Below, piece after piece: positions 32,935 to 40,631 of a DNA stretch of 64,000 bases (positions are counted from its first letter, which is position 1; every line of letters starts with the position of its first letter). Position numbers and translations under genes: made by a program. This stretch comes from Brucella anthropi_A (GTDB lineage Bacteria > Pseudomonadota > Alphaproteobacteria > Rhizobiales > Rhizobiaceae), in the NCBI RefSeq assembly GCF_046630315.1, contig NZ_LQBD01000001.1:124001-188000 (forward strand). The letters run 5' to 3'. The notes beneath the pieces were generated by a model. The model had not been told where the DNA came from, did not search any database, and was given only the letters and a program-made list of their open reading frames with translations.

Positions 32935-33480
32935 TCGGATTCCTCCCGCGACTGAAAACAGGTCGCTCGCAGCCCTGTCTATAATGAAATCGGGCGATGG
33001 CGTATGCAGGAGATAACATAACACCATCTCCTTGTCTGTAAAATTTTCAACAGCGCGCATTTTTTTTCACAAGGCGGTGATCGCGGGGGAAATCGCTATG
33101 CGTGCCGTGGCGCTGCCGCGGGCTTTTTGCTCGGGTTTTCCCGGTGCCCGCCCGATTGGTAATCTGGCAACATATTGAACTATAATGATAATAGTCGAAT
33201 ACCAGTCTGGGTCCGGCTTGATTGAGATGGCAGGATTTGCGCTGTGAATAATGCGCATCATGGCGAATTAAACAGTGGATTTCGCTGGGGCGCGCGGTGG
33301 ATTTGCCGTGAAATTGCGCCATTTCACCGGCGTTTCAAAAACATGCGATTGACAGCTTTCGCGCTTTATAACATCATTATTGGAGTTGATAACACACCGC
33401 TATCATAAGTTTCGATCGCGGGCATTTGTTTCCGGGATGCACGGAGGAGCGGGGCCCCTGGAATTCATGTGGAGGATATC
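32935..33480. promoter_or_regulatory. Divergent ery control region
   Basis: The 697-nt space between eryA and the transporter unit holds no protein gene except a tiny ORF at 33481. It contains the inverted repeat aggagat (33008-33014) / atctcct (33026-33032). It also has a repeated GATAACA..ACACC element (33012-33025, and 33387-33397 in shorter form), one copy near each divergent unit. These are candidates for EryD or polymerase sites. The rest is AT-richer non-coding sequence with no other structure seen. Confidence 0.55.
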
Positions 33481-33570
33481 ATGATCTCGTCCGTCGCATC
33501 GACACGCACCGCTTTCGCCCATCCGGCAAGCGCAATGGCGCGGGGCCGGGGCGGTTCCCCGGCGGTCTGA
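33481..33570 (+). CDS. Possible 29-residue leader peptide ahead of the erythritol transporter genes
   Basis: ATG at 33481 follows GGAGG by 5 nt, a better ribosome site than that of the next gene. It encodes a 29-residue Ser/Ala/Arg-rich peptide beginning MISSVASTRTAFAHP and ends 61 nt before the DUF2291 gene. It may be a leader ORF. A chance ORF in GC-rich DNA is the alternative. Confidence 0.3.
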   Translation: MISSVASTRTAFAHPASAMARGRGGSPAV

Positions 33571-33631
33571 TCCGGCCGCATCATCCGTTCCTGCAACGAC
33601 AATCCGGCAGAATTGCTGAAGGCGTTTGATA

Positions 33632-34285
33632 ATGAGTGCACAAACCAGTCAAGTTTCACAAAAACCCGCCAGGCTGAGCCGCGCCGTCGTCTGGAGCGTG
33701 ATCGCCGCGGTGGTGGTCGTCGGCGCGATCGCCTTCGACACGAAGGTCGTGAAGATCGGGTCTGATTCCGATGTGCGCCAGCAGGCCTTCTCCCCCGATG
33801 CCTTTGGCGCTTCCGAATTTCCCAAGGTGAAGGCCAGCGTCGAGCAGCGTGCCGTGGATGCCGTGGAAGTCGGCAATGCACTGGCCGCCGACAAGGCTGC
33901 CGCCGGAAAGAAATACGGTGTCGGCAGCGCCAATCCCGTCATCCCGGTCAAGTTCACCGGCACGGTGGAGGAGCGCAAATCCAACTATAATGTCGTGAAG
34001 GTGGATGGAATGCCGGAAGGCGTCGTCATCCGCGTGCAGACCGGCCCCGCCGTCAATGGCACCGATCTGCGCGATGCGACGGGCGACATCCAGTTCGGCC
34101 AGTTCAAGAACCAGATCGAATATCAGAATGCCGGTTCGGCCCTGAATAATGAAATGAAGAAACAGGTGCTTTCCGGCGTCGCCGTCGAAAACCTCAACGG
34201 CAAGACCGTGTCGGTGGTCGGCGTGTTCAAGGTCGTCAACCCGAAGAACTGGCTGGTCACGCCGGTAGGGCTTGAAGTCAAATGA
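33632..34285 (+). CDS. DUF2291 membrane-anchored periplasmic protein of the erythritol transporter operon
   Basis: A 217-residue protein with one N-terminal membrane segment (about 18-38: AVVWSVIAAVVVVGAIAF) and a periplasmic domain (FSPDAFGASEFPKVKASVEQ, IPVKFTGTVEERKSNYNVV, IQFGQFKNQIEYQNAGSALN). DUF2291 genes usually sit beside ribose-type ABC importers, as here, and are often lipoproteins. This one has no Cys at the end of the hydrophobic segment, so it is anchored by an uncleaved helix. ATG 33632 follows AAGG by 9 nt. The stop overlaps eryE by 4 nt. Its role is unknown, perhaps assisting the transporter. Confidence 0.8.
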   Translation: MSAQTSQVSQKPARLSRAVVWSVIAAVVVVGAIAFDTKVVKIGSDSDVRQQAFSPDAFGASEFPKVKASVEQRAVDAVEVGNALAADKAAAGKKYGVGSANPVIPVKFTGTVEERKSNYNVVKVDGMPEGVVIRVQTGPAVNGTDLRDATGDIQFGQFKNQIEYQNAGSALNNEMKKQVLSGVAVENLNGKTVSVVGVFKVVNPKNWLVTPVGLEVK

Positions 34286-35826
34286 GCACGGCTTCCAAAA
34301 TCGAAGGCAAAAACGGCGATGTCGTCCTTGCCGCGCGTAATGTGGCCAAGTCCTATGGCCGCATTCATGCCTTGAAGGGCGTGAATTTCGAGATCCGGCG
34401 CGGGCAGGTGACGACGCTTTTCGGCGAAAACGGCGCCGGCAAATCCACGCTGATGAAGGTGCTTTCCGGCGTCATCCAGCCGACTTCCGGCACGATCATC
34501 CTCGATGGCGAGCCGGTGACGTTCAATTCGTCCACCGAAGCGCGCGACCGCGGCATCTCGATCATCCATCAGGAACTGAGCCTCGCGCCCAACATGAATG
34601 TGCGCGACAACATCTTCATGGGGCGCGAAATCCGCACCGCCACCGGCGTCGATTTCGCCGAGGAAGAGCGGCTGACGCGCGATCTCATGAAAGAGCTGGA
34701 AGAGGATATCGATCCGCTGACGCCGGTTGAGGAATTGCGTCTCGGCCAGCAGCAGGTGGTTGAAATCGCGCGTGCGCTTTCGGTCAATTCGCGCATTCTC
34801 ATCATGGACGAGCCGACTTCGGCGCTCAGCGCCTCGGAAGTCGAGGTTCTGTTCAAGGTTATCCGCGACCTGACGGCGCGCGGCGTCGCCATCGTCTATA
34901 TCTCGCACCATCTGGAAGAAGCCCTGCAAATCACCGATCATGCGGTGGTGCTGCGCGACGGCACCATGACGGCCTATGCGCCGCGCGCGGAAATCGATCT
35001 GGAATGGATCGTGCGCAACATGGTCGGCGAAAACTTCGATCTCGGCTCGCCGCCGACCGGCTATGACTGGGGCGATGTCGCGCTTTCGGTCGAAAACCTG
35101 ACCGTTCCCGATCCGGCTGGCGCCGGCTTCTCGCTGGTTGACCGCATGTCGCTCAACGTGCGGGCGGGCGAAATCGTCTGCATCTATGGCCTCATGGGCG
35201 CGGGCCGCACGGAACTCCTGGAAAGTGTCGCCGGTCGCCTCAAGGCAAGCGGCGGACGCATTCTGCTCAAAGGTCAGGATATTTCCGGCCTCACCATCGC
35301 GCAGCGCATCGAAAAGGGACTGGTTCTGGTGCCGGAAGATCGCCAGCGCGACGGTCTCGTCCAGACGATGACGGTCGGTAAGAACCTGTCGCTTGCCAGT
35401 ATTGCGGATATGACCAGGGGTCTCTTCACCTCGCGCAAGCGTGAAAAGCAGATTGTCGATCAGTCGATCAGGAATGTGCACATCAAGACGGATGGCGGCG
35501 AGGCGGCCATCGGTTCGCTTTCGGGCGGCAACCAGCAGAAGGTCGTGATCGGCAAGATGCTGGCGACCGAACCGGATGTGATCCTGCTCGACGAGCCGAG
35601 CCGCGGCATCGACATCGGCGCAAAGGCGGAAGTGTTCAAGCTTCTGGCCGAAAAGGCCAAGCAGGGGCTGGCCGTGGTCTACACGACTTCGGAAGTCGGC
35701 GAATGCCTCAGCATCGCGCATCGCATCATCGTCATGCACCGTGGACGCATCTCCGCCGAATTCGGATCGGACGTGTCCAAGGAAAAGATCATGGCCGCCT
35801 CGGGCGAAGCCATGGTGGCTCATTAA
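34282..35826 (+). CDS. eryE: Erythritol ABC transporter ATP-binding protein (RbsA type, two NBDs)
   Basis: A 514-residue ATPase with two fused nucleotide-binding domains (about 10-250 and 265-505). The first has Walker A GENGAGKST and signature LRLGQQQVVEIARAL. The second has the degenerate GLMGAGRTEL loop usual in RbsA proteins and the signature LSGGNQQKVVIGKML. It powers the CUT2-type importer. The start overlaps the DUF2291 stop (ATGA) and the permease follows after 23 nt. The name assumes E, F, G for ATPase, permease and binding protein. Confidence 0.92.
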   Translation: MSTASKIEGKNGDVVLAARNVAKSYGRIHALKGVNFEIRRGQVTTLFGENGAGKSTLMKVLSGVIQPTSGTIILDGEPVTFNSSTEARDRGISIIHQELSLAPNMNVRDNIFMGREIRTATGVDFAEEERLTRDLMKELEEDIDPLTPVEELRLGQQQVVEIARALSVNSRILIMDEPTSALSASEVEVLFKVIRDLTARGVAIVYISHHLEEALQITDHAVVLRDGTMTAYAPRAEIDLEWIVRNMVGENFDLGSPPTGYDWGDVALSVENLTVPDPAGAGFSLVDRMSLNVRAGEIVCIYGLMGAGRTELLESVAGRLKASGGRILLKGQDISGLTIAQRIEKGLVLVPEDRQRDGLVQTMTVGKNLSLASIADMTRGLFTSRKREKQIVDQSIRNVHIKTDGGEAAIGSLSGGNQQKVVIGKMLATEPDVILLDEPSRGIDIGAKAEVFKLLAEKAKQGLAVVYTTSEVGECLSIAHRIIVMHRGRISAEFGSDVSKEKIMAASGEAMVAH

Positions 35827-35849
35827 AATTATCCAGGAGCACTGATCGA

Positions 35850-36890
35850 ATGTCAGTCACGAGCACCAACAAGGAAACAGCGGCTCCGAACGGCGCGAAG
35901 CGGAAGACCAGCCTCGTGCATCTGCTGCTCGAAGGCCGCGCATTCTTTGCGCTGATCGCGATCATCGCCGTCTTCTCGTTCCTTTCACCCTATTATTTCA
36001 CGGTCGACAATTTCCTCATCATGTCGTCGCATGTGGCCATTTTCGGCCTTCTCGCGATCGGCATGCTGCTCGTCATCCTCAATGGCGGCATCGACCTTTC
36101 GGTCGGCTCCACGCTCGGGCTTGCCGGTGTGGTTGCGGGCTTCCTGATGCAGGGCGTGACCTTGCAGGAACTCGGCATCATCCTTTATTTCCCGGTCTGG
36201 GCCGTGGTTCTCATCACCTGCGCGCTCGGCGCCTTCGTCGGCGCGGTCAATGGGGTGCTGATCGCCTATCTGCGCGTTCCAGCCTTCGTGGCGACGCTCG
36301 GCGTCCTCTATTGCGCGCGCGGCGTGGCGCTCCTGATGACCAACGGCCTGACCTACAATAATCTGGGCGGTCGCCCGGAGCTTGGCAATACGGGCTTTGA
36401 CTGGCTGGGCTTCAACAAGCTTTTCGGCGTGCCGATCGGCGTTCTGGTGCTGGCTGTACTCGCCATCATCTGCGCCATCGTGCTCAACCGCACCGCATTC
36501 GGCCGCTGGCTCTATGCATCGGGCGGCAATGAACGGGCGGCGGAACTGTCCGGCGTTCCGGTCAAGCGGGTCAAGGTGTCGGTCTATGTCATTTCCGGCA
36601 TCTGCGCCGCCATTGCAGGGCTGGTTCTTTCTTCGCAGTTGACGTCGGCCGGCCCGACGGCAGGCACCACCTACGAACTGACGGCAATCGCCGCCGTGGT
36701 GATCGGCGGCGCTGCGCTCACCGGGGGGCGCGGTACGATACAGGGCACGCTTCTCGGCGCCTTCGTGATCGGTTTCCTTTCCGACGGCCTCGTGATTATC
36801 GGCGTGTCCTCCTACTGGCAGACCGTCTTTACCGGCGCGGTGATCGTGCTCGCGGTTCTGCTCAACAGCATTCAATACTCCCGGCGATGA
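35850..36890 (+). CDS. eryF: Erythritol ABC transporter permease (RbsC type)
   Basis: A 346-residue inner-membrane permease with about ten helices. RbsC-type segments are NGGIDLSVGSTLGLAGVVAGF, AYLRVPAFVATLGVLYCARG, ASGGNERAAELSGVPV and GGAALTGGRGTIQGTLLGAF. ATG 35850 is placed by AGGAG 10 nt upstream. A hairpin in the 167-nt gap before eryG probably modulates the binding-protein message. Confidence 0.92.
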   Translation: MSVTSTNKETAAPNGAKRKTSLVHLLLEGRAFFALIAIIAVFSFLSPYYFTVDNFLIMSSHVAIFGLLAIGMLLVILNGGIDLSVGSTLGLAGVVAGFLMQGVTLQELGIILYFPVWAVVLITCALGAFVGAVNGVLIAYLRVPAFVATLGVLYCARGVALLMTNGLTYNNLGGRPELGNTGFDWLGFNKLFGVPIGVLVLAVLAIICAIVLNRTAFGRWLYASGGNERAAELSGVPVKRVKVSVYVISGICAAIAGLVLSSQLTSAGPTAGTTYELTAIAAVVIGGAALTGGRGTIQGTLLGAFVIGFLSDGLVIIGVSSYWQTVFTGAVIVLAVLLNSIQYSRR

Positions 36891-36898
36891 TCGATTAC

Positions 36899-36926
36899 GG
36901 CTCCGCCCACCGTTCCGGGTGGAGCC
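36899..36926 (+). repeat. Intercistronic hairpin between eryF and eryG
   Basis: A 10-bp stem ggctccgccc / gggtggagcc with one G-T pair and an 8-nt loop. Such structures often stabilise the upstream mRNA or separate binding-protein expression from the permease. Confidence 0.5.
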
Positions 36927-37057
36927 GGTTCTTCGTCATCGATCGGAGTATCGAAAGGTTTCCACAAAGCCGCACCGTCTCGAAAACGGCCCAATGGAAA
37001 TAAGTACCGCCGGGGAACCGGCACAACGCAAATGAAAAACGTCAAGGGAGTGAGACT

Positions 37058-38005
37058 ATGTTCAAGAAGGGTATGCGCGTTCTGTTCGCCGCTGCGGCAG
37101 CCTTGCCTCTCATCGCCAGCACGGCCTGGGCCGAAGGACTGATGACGATCATCGTCAACGATCCGTCCAACCCGTACTGGTTCACGGAAGGCGAGATCGC
37201 CAAGAAGACCGCCGAAGGTCTGGGCTACAAGGCCGTTGTCGGCGGCCACAAGGGCGACACCAACACCGAAAGCAACCTGATCGACACGGCCATCACCAAC
37301 AAGTCGGTTGCCATCATTCTCGATCCGGCCAATGCCGATGGTTCGGTCGGCGCCGTCAAGCGCGCGATTGCCGCCAATATTCCGGTCTTCCTCGTGAATG
37401 CCGAAATCAATCAGGAAGGGCTCGCCAAGGCGCAGCTCGTTTCCAACAATGCGCAGGGCGCCGCCCTCGGCGCGACCCAGTGGGTCGAAAGCGTCGGCGA
37501 CAAGGGCAAATATGTCGAACTGTTCGGCGCGCCTTCGGACAATAATGCCGCAACGCGGTCCAACGGTTATGAAACCGTTCTGACGCAATATCCCGATCTG
37601 GTGAAGGCCGGCAAGGATGTCGCCAACTGGGACCGCACGCAGGGCCACGACAAGATGCAGGCGCTGCTTCAGGCCAATCCGGACATTATCGGCGTCATCT
37701 CCGGCAATGACGAAATGGCGCTCGGCGCGATTGCCGCTTTGAAGAAGGCCGGCAAGCTCGATCAGGTGAAGGTTGGCGGTTTCGACGGTTCGCCCGATGC
37801 GGTTGCAGCCATCAAGGCCGGTGAATTGCAGTATACGGTTCTGCAGCCGGTTGCCGTGTTCTCGGAAGCTGCCGTCAAGCAGGCCGACAACTTCATCAAG
37901 ACCGGCAAGACCGGCGTGGACCATGAAAAGCAGCTTTTCGACTGCATCCTCATCACCAAGGACAATGTCGACAAGTACACCTCGCCGTTCGTTCTCGAAC
38001 AGTAA
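37058..38005 (+). CDS. eryG: Erythritol ABC transporter periplasmic binding protein
   Basis: A 315-residue RbsB-type binding protein. The signal peptide MFKKGMRVLFAAAAALPLIA, then STAWA, is cleaved before EGLM. The fold is shown by MTIIVNDPSNPYWFTEGEIA, VAIILDPANADGSVGAVKRA, FGAPSDNNAATRSNGYETVL and GVISGNDEMALGAIAALKKAG. It captures erythritol, or a related polyol, in the periplasm for EryEF. It is last in the transporter unit, followed by a weak hairpin terminator. Confidence 0.92.
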   Translation: MFKKGMRVLFAAAAALPLIASTAWAEGLMTIIVNDPSNPYWFTEGEIAKKTAEGLGYKAVVGGHKGDTNTESNLIDTAITNKSVAIILDPANADGSVGAVKRAIAANIPVFLVNAEINQEGLAKAQLVSNNAQGAALGATQWVESVGDKGKYVELFGAPSDNNAATRSNGYETVLTQYPDLVKAGKDVANWDRTQGHDKMQALLQANPDIIGVISGNDEMALGAIAALKKAGKLDQVKVGGFDGSPDAVAAIKAGELQYTVLQPVAVFSEAAVKQADNFIKTGKTGVDHEKQLFDCILITKDNVDKYTSPFVLEQ

Positions 38006-38017
38006 GGTTTGAAAAAG

Positions 38018-38052
38018 GCGCATCCCGTCAGCCGAAAGCTTTCGGGATGCGC
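38018..38052 (+). terminator. Hairpin after eryG, terminator or repeat-type element
   Basis: Arms gcgcatcccg (38018-38027) and cgggatgcgc (38043-38052) flank a 15-nt loop and are followed by a short T-tract. The arm sequence recalls the palindromic element at 42395-42438. Confidence 0.6.
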
Positions 38053-38188
38053 ATTTCCAGACGTCCCTCTCCTCAGACAAGTCCCGCGCAATCACGCGCT
38101 GGATTTTGGGGCTGAAGACCGCGCATATAGGCCGATCAGGCGATTCCGAAAGTTTCGGAAAGCGCAAGCAAGGGGGCAAGTGGCAGAC

Positions 38189-39049
38189 ATGGCAGTGAGC
38201 AGCAAGGCAAGCATTGAAAAGCTGATGACGGAACAGGTGCCGAATGACAGCCGGCATGCGCGTCAGCTCGTCCGGCGCCAGCAGATTGCGGAAACCGTGA
38301 TGGCGGAAGGCTCGATGCGTATCGAGGACCTGACCGAGCGTTTCGGCATCAGCCTGATGACGGCGCATCGCGATGTCGATGAACTGGTGAGCCGCGGCCT
38401 GTTTCGCAAATCGCGCGGCATCGTGTCGGCAGCGCCGACAAGCCTGATCGAGGCGAGCGACCTTTATCGCGTCACCCGTCAGTCGGAAGAAAAGAAACTG
38501 ATCGCCGAAGCCGCGATGCAGTTTGTCGAGCCGGGACAGGCCATTTTCTTCGACGATTCCACCACCGTCCTGCAAATGGTGCCGCATCTGCCGGGCAAGG
38601 GACCGCTGACCGTCATCACCAATTCGCTGATCCTGATGAACGAGGTGCGCGACATCAAGGATGTGACGCTGCTGGGCCTTGGCGGGCAGCTTTATAACTG
38701 GTGCAACGCTTTTGTCGGCGGCATGACGATCCATGAAATCCGCCGTCTTCGCGCCGATGTGGCCTTCATCTCGATTGCCGCGATCACGGATGATCTTCTG
38801 TTCCACCAGTCGCCGGAAATGGTGGAGACCAAGCGCGCCATGCTGGACTGTGCCGCAAAGCGCATCCTTCTGGCCGATCACACAAAATTCGAGCGCCGGG
38901 CCTTGCACAATTTCGGTGCGCTTGATGATTTCGATGTCGTGATTGTCGACGAAAAAACGCCCTTCGCGCATATCGAGCGGATGCAGGCGCAAGGCATCAA
39001 TGTGGTGATCGCCCGCGCCAATGCCCGAACGGGCGGCAAGCAGGAATAG
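38189..39049 (+). CDS. DeoR-family regulator next to the second polyol kinase set
   Basis: About 286 residues. The DeoR HTH (RQQIAETVMAEGSMRIEDLT, then ERFGISLMTAHRDVDELVSRG) is followed by a DeoRC sensor (GQAIFFDDSTTVLQMVPHLPG, LGLGGQLYNWCNAFVGG). The start is uncertain: ATG 38189 is used, GTG 38180 next to AGGGGG is also possible. It shows the same architecture as the ery DeoR gene at 27072 but is a separate protein. It stands 30 nt upstream of an FGGY kinase and probably controls it. Confidence 0.85.
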   Translation: MAVSSKASIEKLMTEQVPNDSRHARQLVRRQQIAETVMAEGSMRIEDLTERFGISLMTAHRDVDELVSRGLFRKSRGIVSAAPTSLIEASDLYRVTRQSEEKKLIAEAAMQFVEPGQAIFFDDSTTVLQMVPHLPGKGPLTVITNSLILMNEVRDIKDVTLLGLGGQLYNWCNAFVGGMTIHEIRRLRADVAFISIAAITDDLLFHQSPEMVETKRAMLDCAAKRILLADHTKFERRALHNFGALDDFDVVIVDEKTPFAHIERMQAQGINVVIARANARTGGKQE

Positions 39050-39078
39050 CCCGCGCATATTTATCAGGAATATGATCC

Positions 39079-40593
39079 ATGCCCTCTCTGCTCGGAATCG
39101 ACAGCGGACTGACCGTCACCAAGGCCGTTCTGTTCGATATTGACGGAACGCCGCTTGCCGTTGCGCGCCGCCGCGTGGCGCAATCGTTGCCGCGCCCGCG
39201 CCATGTCGAACGCGACATGGATGAATTCTGGAACGCGACCGCCGATGCGATCACCGAGGCCATCGCCAGAAGCGGGCGGCCCGCCGCCGATATTCTGGCC
39301 ATCGCCGCCACCGCCCATGGCGACGGCATCTATATGCTGGACAAGGACCGCCAGCCGCTCGGCGCGGGCATCCTCTCGCTCGACAGCCGCGCTGTCGATA
39401 TCGCGGAGCGCTGGGTGGATAGCCCTGTTGCCGACCGCGTCATCACTGTCACCGGCCAGTTGCCCCATGCATCGGCGCCATCGGCCATTCTGGCATGGGT
39501 GAAGGAAAATGAGCCGGAACGCTATGGCCGCATCGCCCATGTGATTGCCTGCAAGGACTGGCTGCGCTTTTGTCTCACGGGTGACGTGGGCACCGATCGC
39601 ACGGAAGCCTCGACGTCGTTTACCGATGTCAACACGCAGGAATATTCGAAGGAGGCGCTCGCCCTTTTCGGGCTGGATGCGCTTTGGGAGGCGCTGCCGC
39701 CCATGTCGCGTTCCGATGAGATTGTCGGCCATGTCTCGGCCAAATGCGCGCAGCGCACCGGCCTCGTTGCCGGGACGCCGGTTGTCGGCGGCTTGCATGA
39801 TGTGACCGCTTCGGCGCTCGGCGTCGGCGGCTTGAAAATCGGCACGGTTGCGGTCGTCGCCGGAACCTATTCGATCAACGAAACATTGACTTCAGAACCG
39901 CGCGTCGACAAAAGCTGGTTCTGCCGCAACGGCATTGCGCCGGGCGAATGGAACAACATGTCGATCTCGCCCGCATCGACGGCCAATTATGACTGGTTCC
40001 TCGACCGGCTCTGCCCGGCGGAACGGCGCGAGGCGGAGGAAACAGGCCGCTCGATCCACGACATGCTGCGCCCGGAAATCGATGCGGCGCTGGCAAAGCC
40101 TTCGACGGCGATGTTCCACCCCTATCTTTTCGGCTCGCCCTATGGGGCGATGGCAAGCGGCGCGTTTTTTGGTCTGCGCGGCTGGCAGGACCGCGGCGAC
40201 ATGCTGCGCGCCGTATGGGAAGGCATTGCCTTCAATCATCGCATCCATGTCGATCACCTGAAGGATGGCTTTGCGATTTCCGCCGCGCGGCTTACCGGCG
40301 GCGTGTCGCGCAGCCCGGCTTTCGCGCAGATGTTCGCCAATGTGCTGGGCATGCCCGTGACCGTCACGGATACGGATGAGGCGGCGGCGTGGGGCGCGGC
40401 GCTCTGCGCGGGCAAGGGAGCCGGTGTCTTTGCCGATGTCTACAGCGACCCGCGCGATCTCGATGCCATGGGCCGGACCTATGAGCCGGATGCTGAGCGA
40501 AGCGCGCTTTATGAAAAGCGCTATCGGCTGTTCAGGGAGATCGCATCGGCGCTCGGGCCGATCTGGCCGAAGATCGAAGCGCTCACGGATTGA
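39079..40593 (+). CDS. FGGY-family carbohydrate kinase, substrate unknown
   Basis: A 504-residue ATP-dependent sugar or polyol kinase. Landmarks are LLGIDSGLTVTKAVLFDIDG, AATAHGDGIYMLDKDRQPLG, the LDSRAVDIAERWV turn, GGLHDVTASALGVGGLKIGT and LTGGVSRSPAFAQMFANVLG. It resembles L-xylulose/xylulose-type kinases more than glycerol kinase. It forms a unit with the DeoR gene and the GlpD-like dehydrogenase downstream, mirroring eryA-eryB. The natural substrate, perhaps a polyol brought in by EryEFG or another importer, cannot be read from sequence. Confidence 0.87.
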   Translation: MPSLLGIDSGLTVTKAVLFDIDGTPLAVARRRVAQSLPRPRHVERDMDEFWNATADAITEAIARSGRPAADILAIAATAHGDGIYMLDKDRQPLGAGILSLDSRAVDIAERWVDSPVADRVITVTGQLPHASAPSAILAWVKENEPERYGRIAHVIACKDWLRFCLTGDVGTDRTEASTSFTDVNTQEYSKEALALFGLDALWEALPPMSRSDEIVGHVSAKCAQRTGLVAGTPVVGGLHDVTASALGVGGLKIGTVAVVAGTYSINETLTSEPRVDKSWFCRNGIAPGEWNNMSISPASTANYDWFLDRLCPAERREAEETGRSIHDMLRPEIDAALAKPSTAMFHPYLFGSPYGAMASGAFFGLRGWQDRGDMLRAVWEGIAFNHRIHVDHLKDGFAISAARLTGGVSRSPAFAQMFANVLGMPVTVTDTDEAAAWGAALCAGKGAGVFADVYSDPRDLDAMGRTYEPDAERSALYEKRYRLFREIASALGPIWPKIEALTD

Positions 40594-40631
40594 AATGAAG
40601 GGCGTCTCCCGCGCCGTAGAAAGATGCTGAC

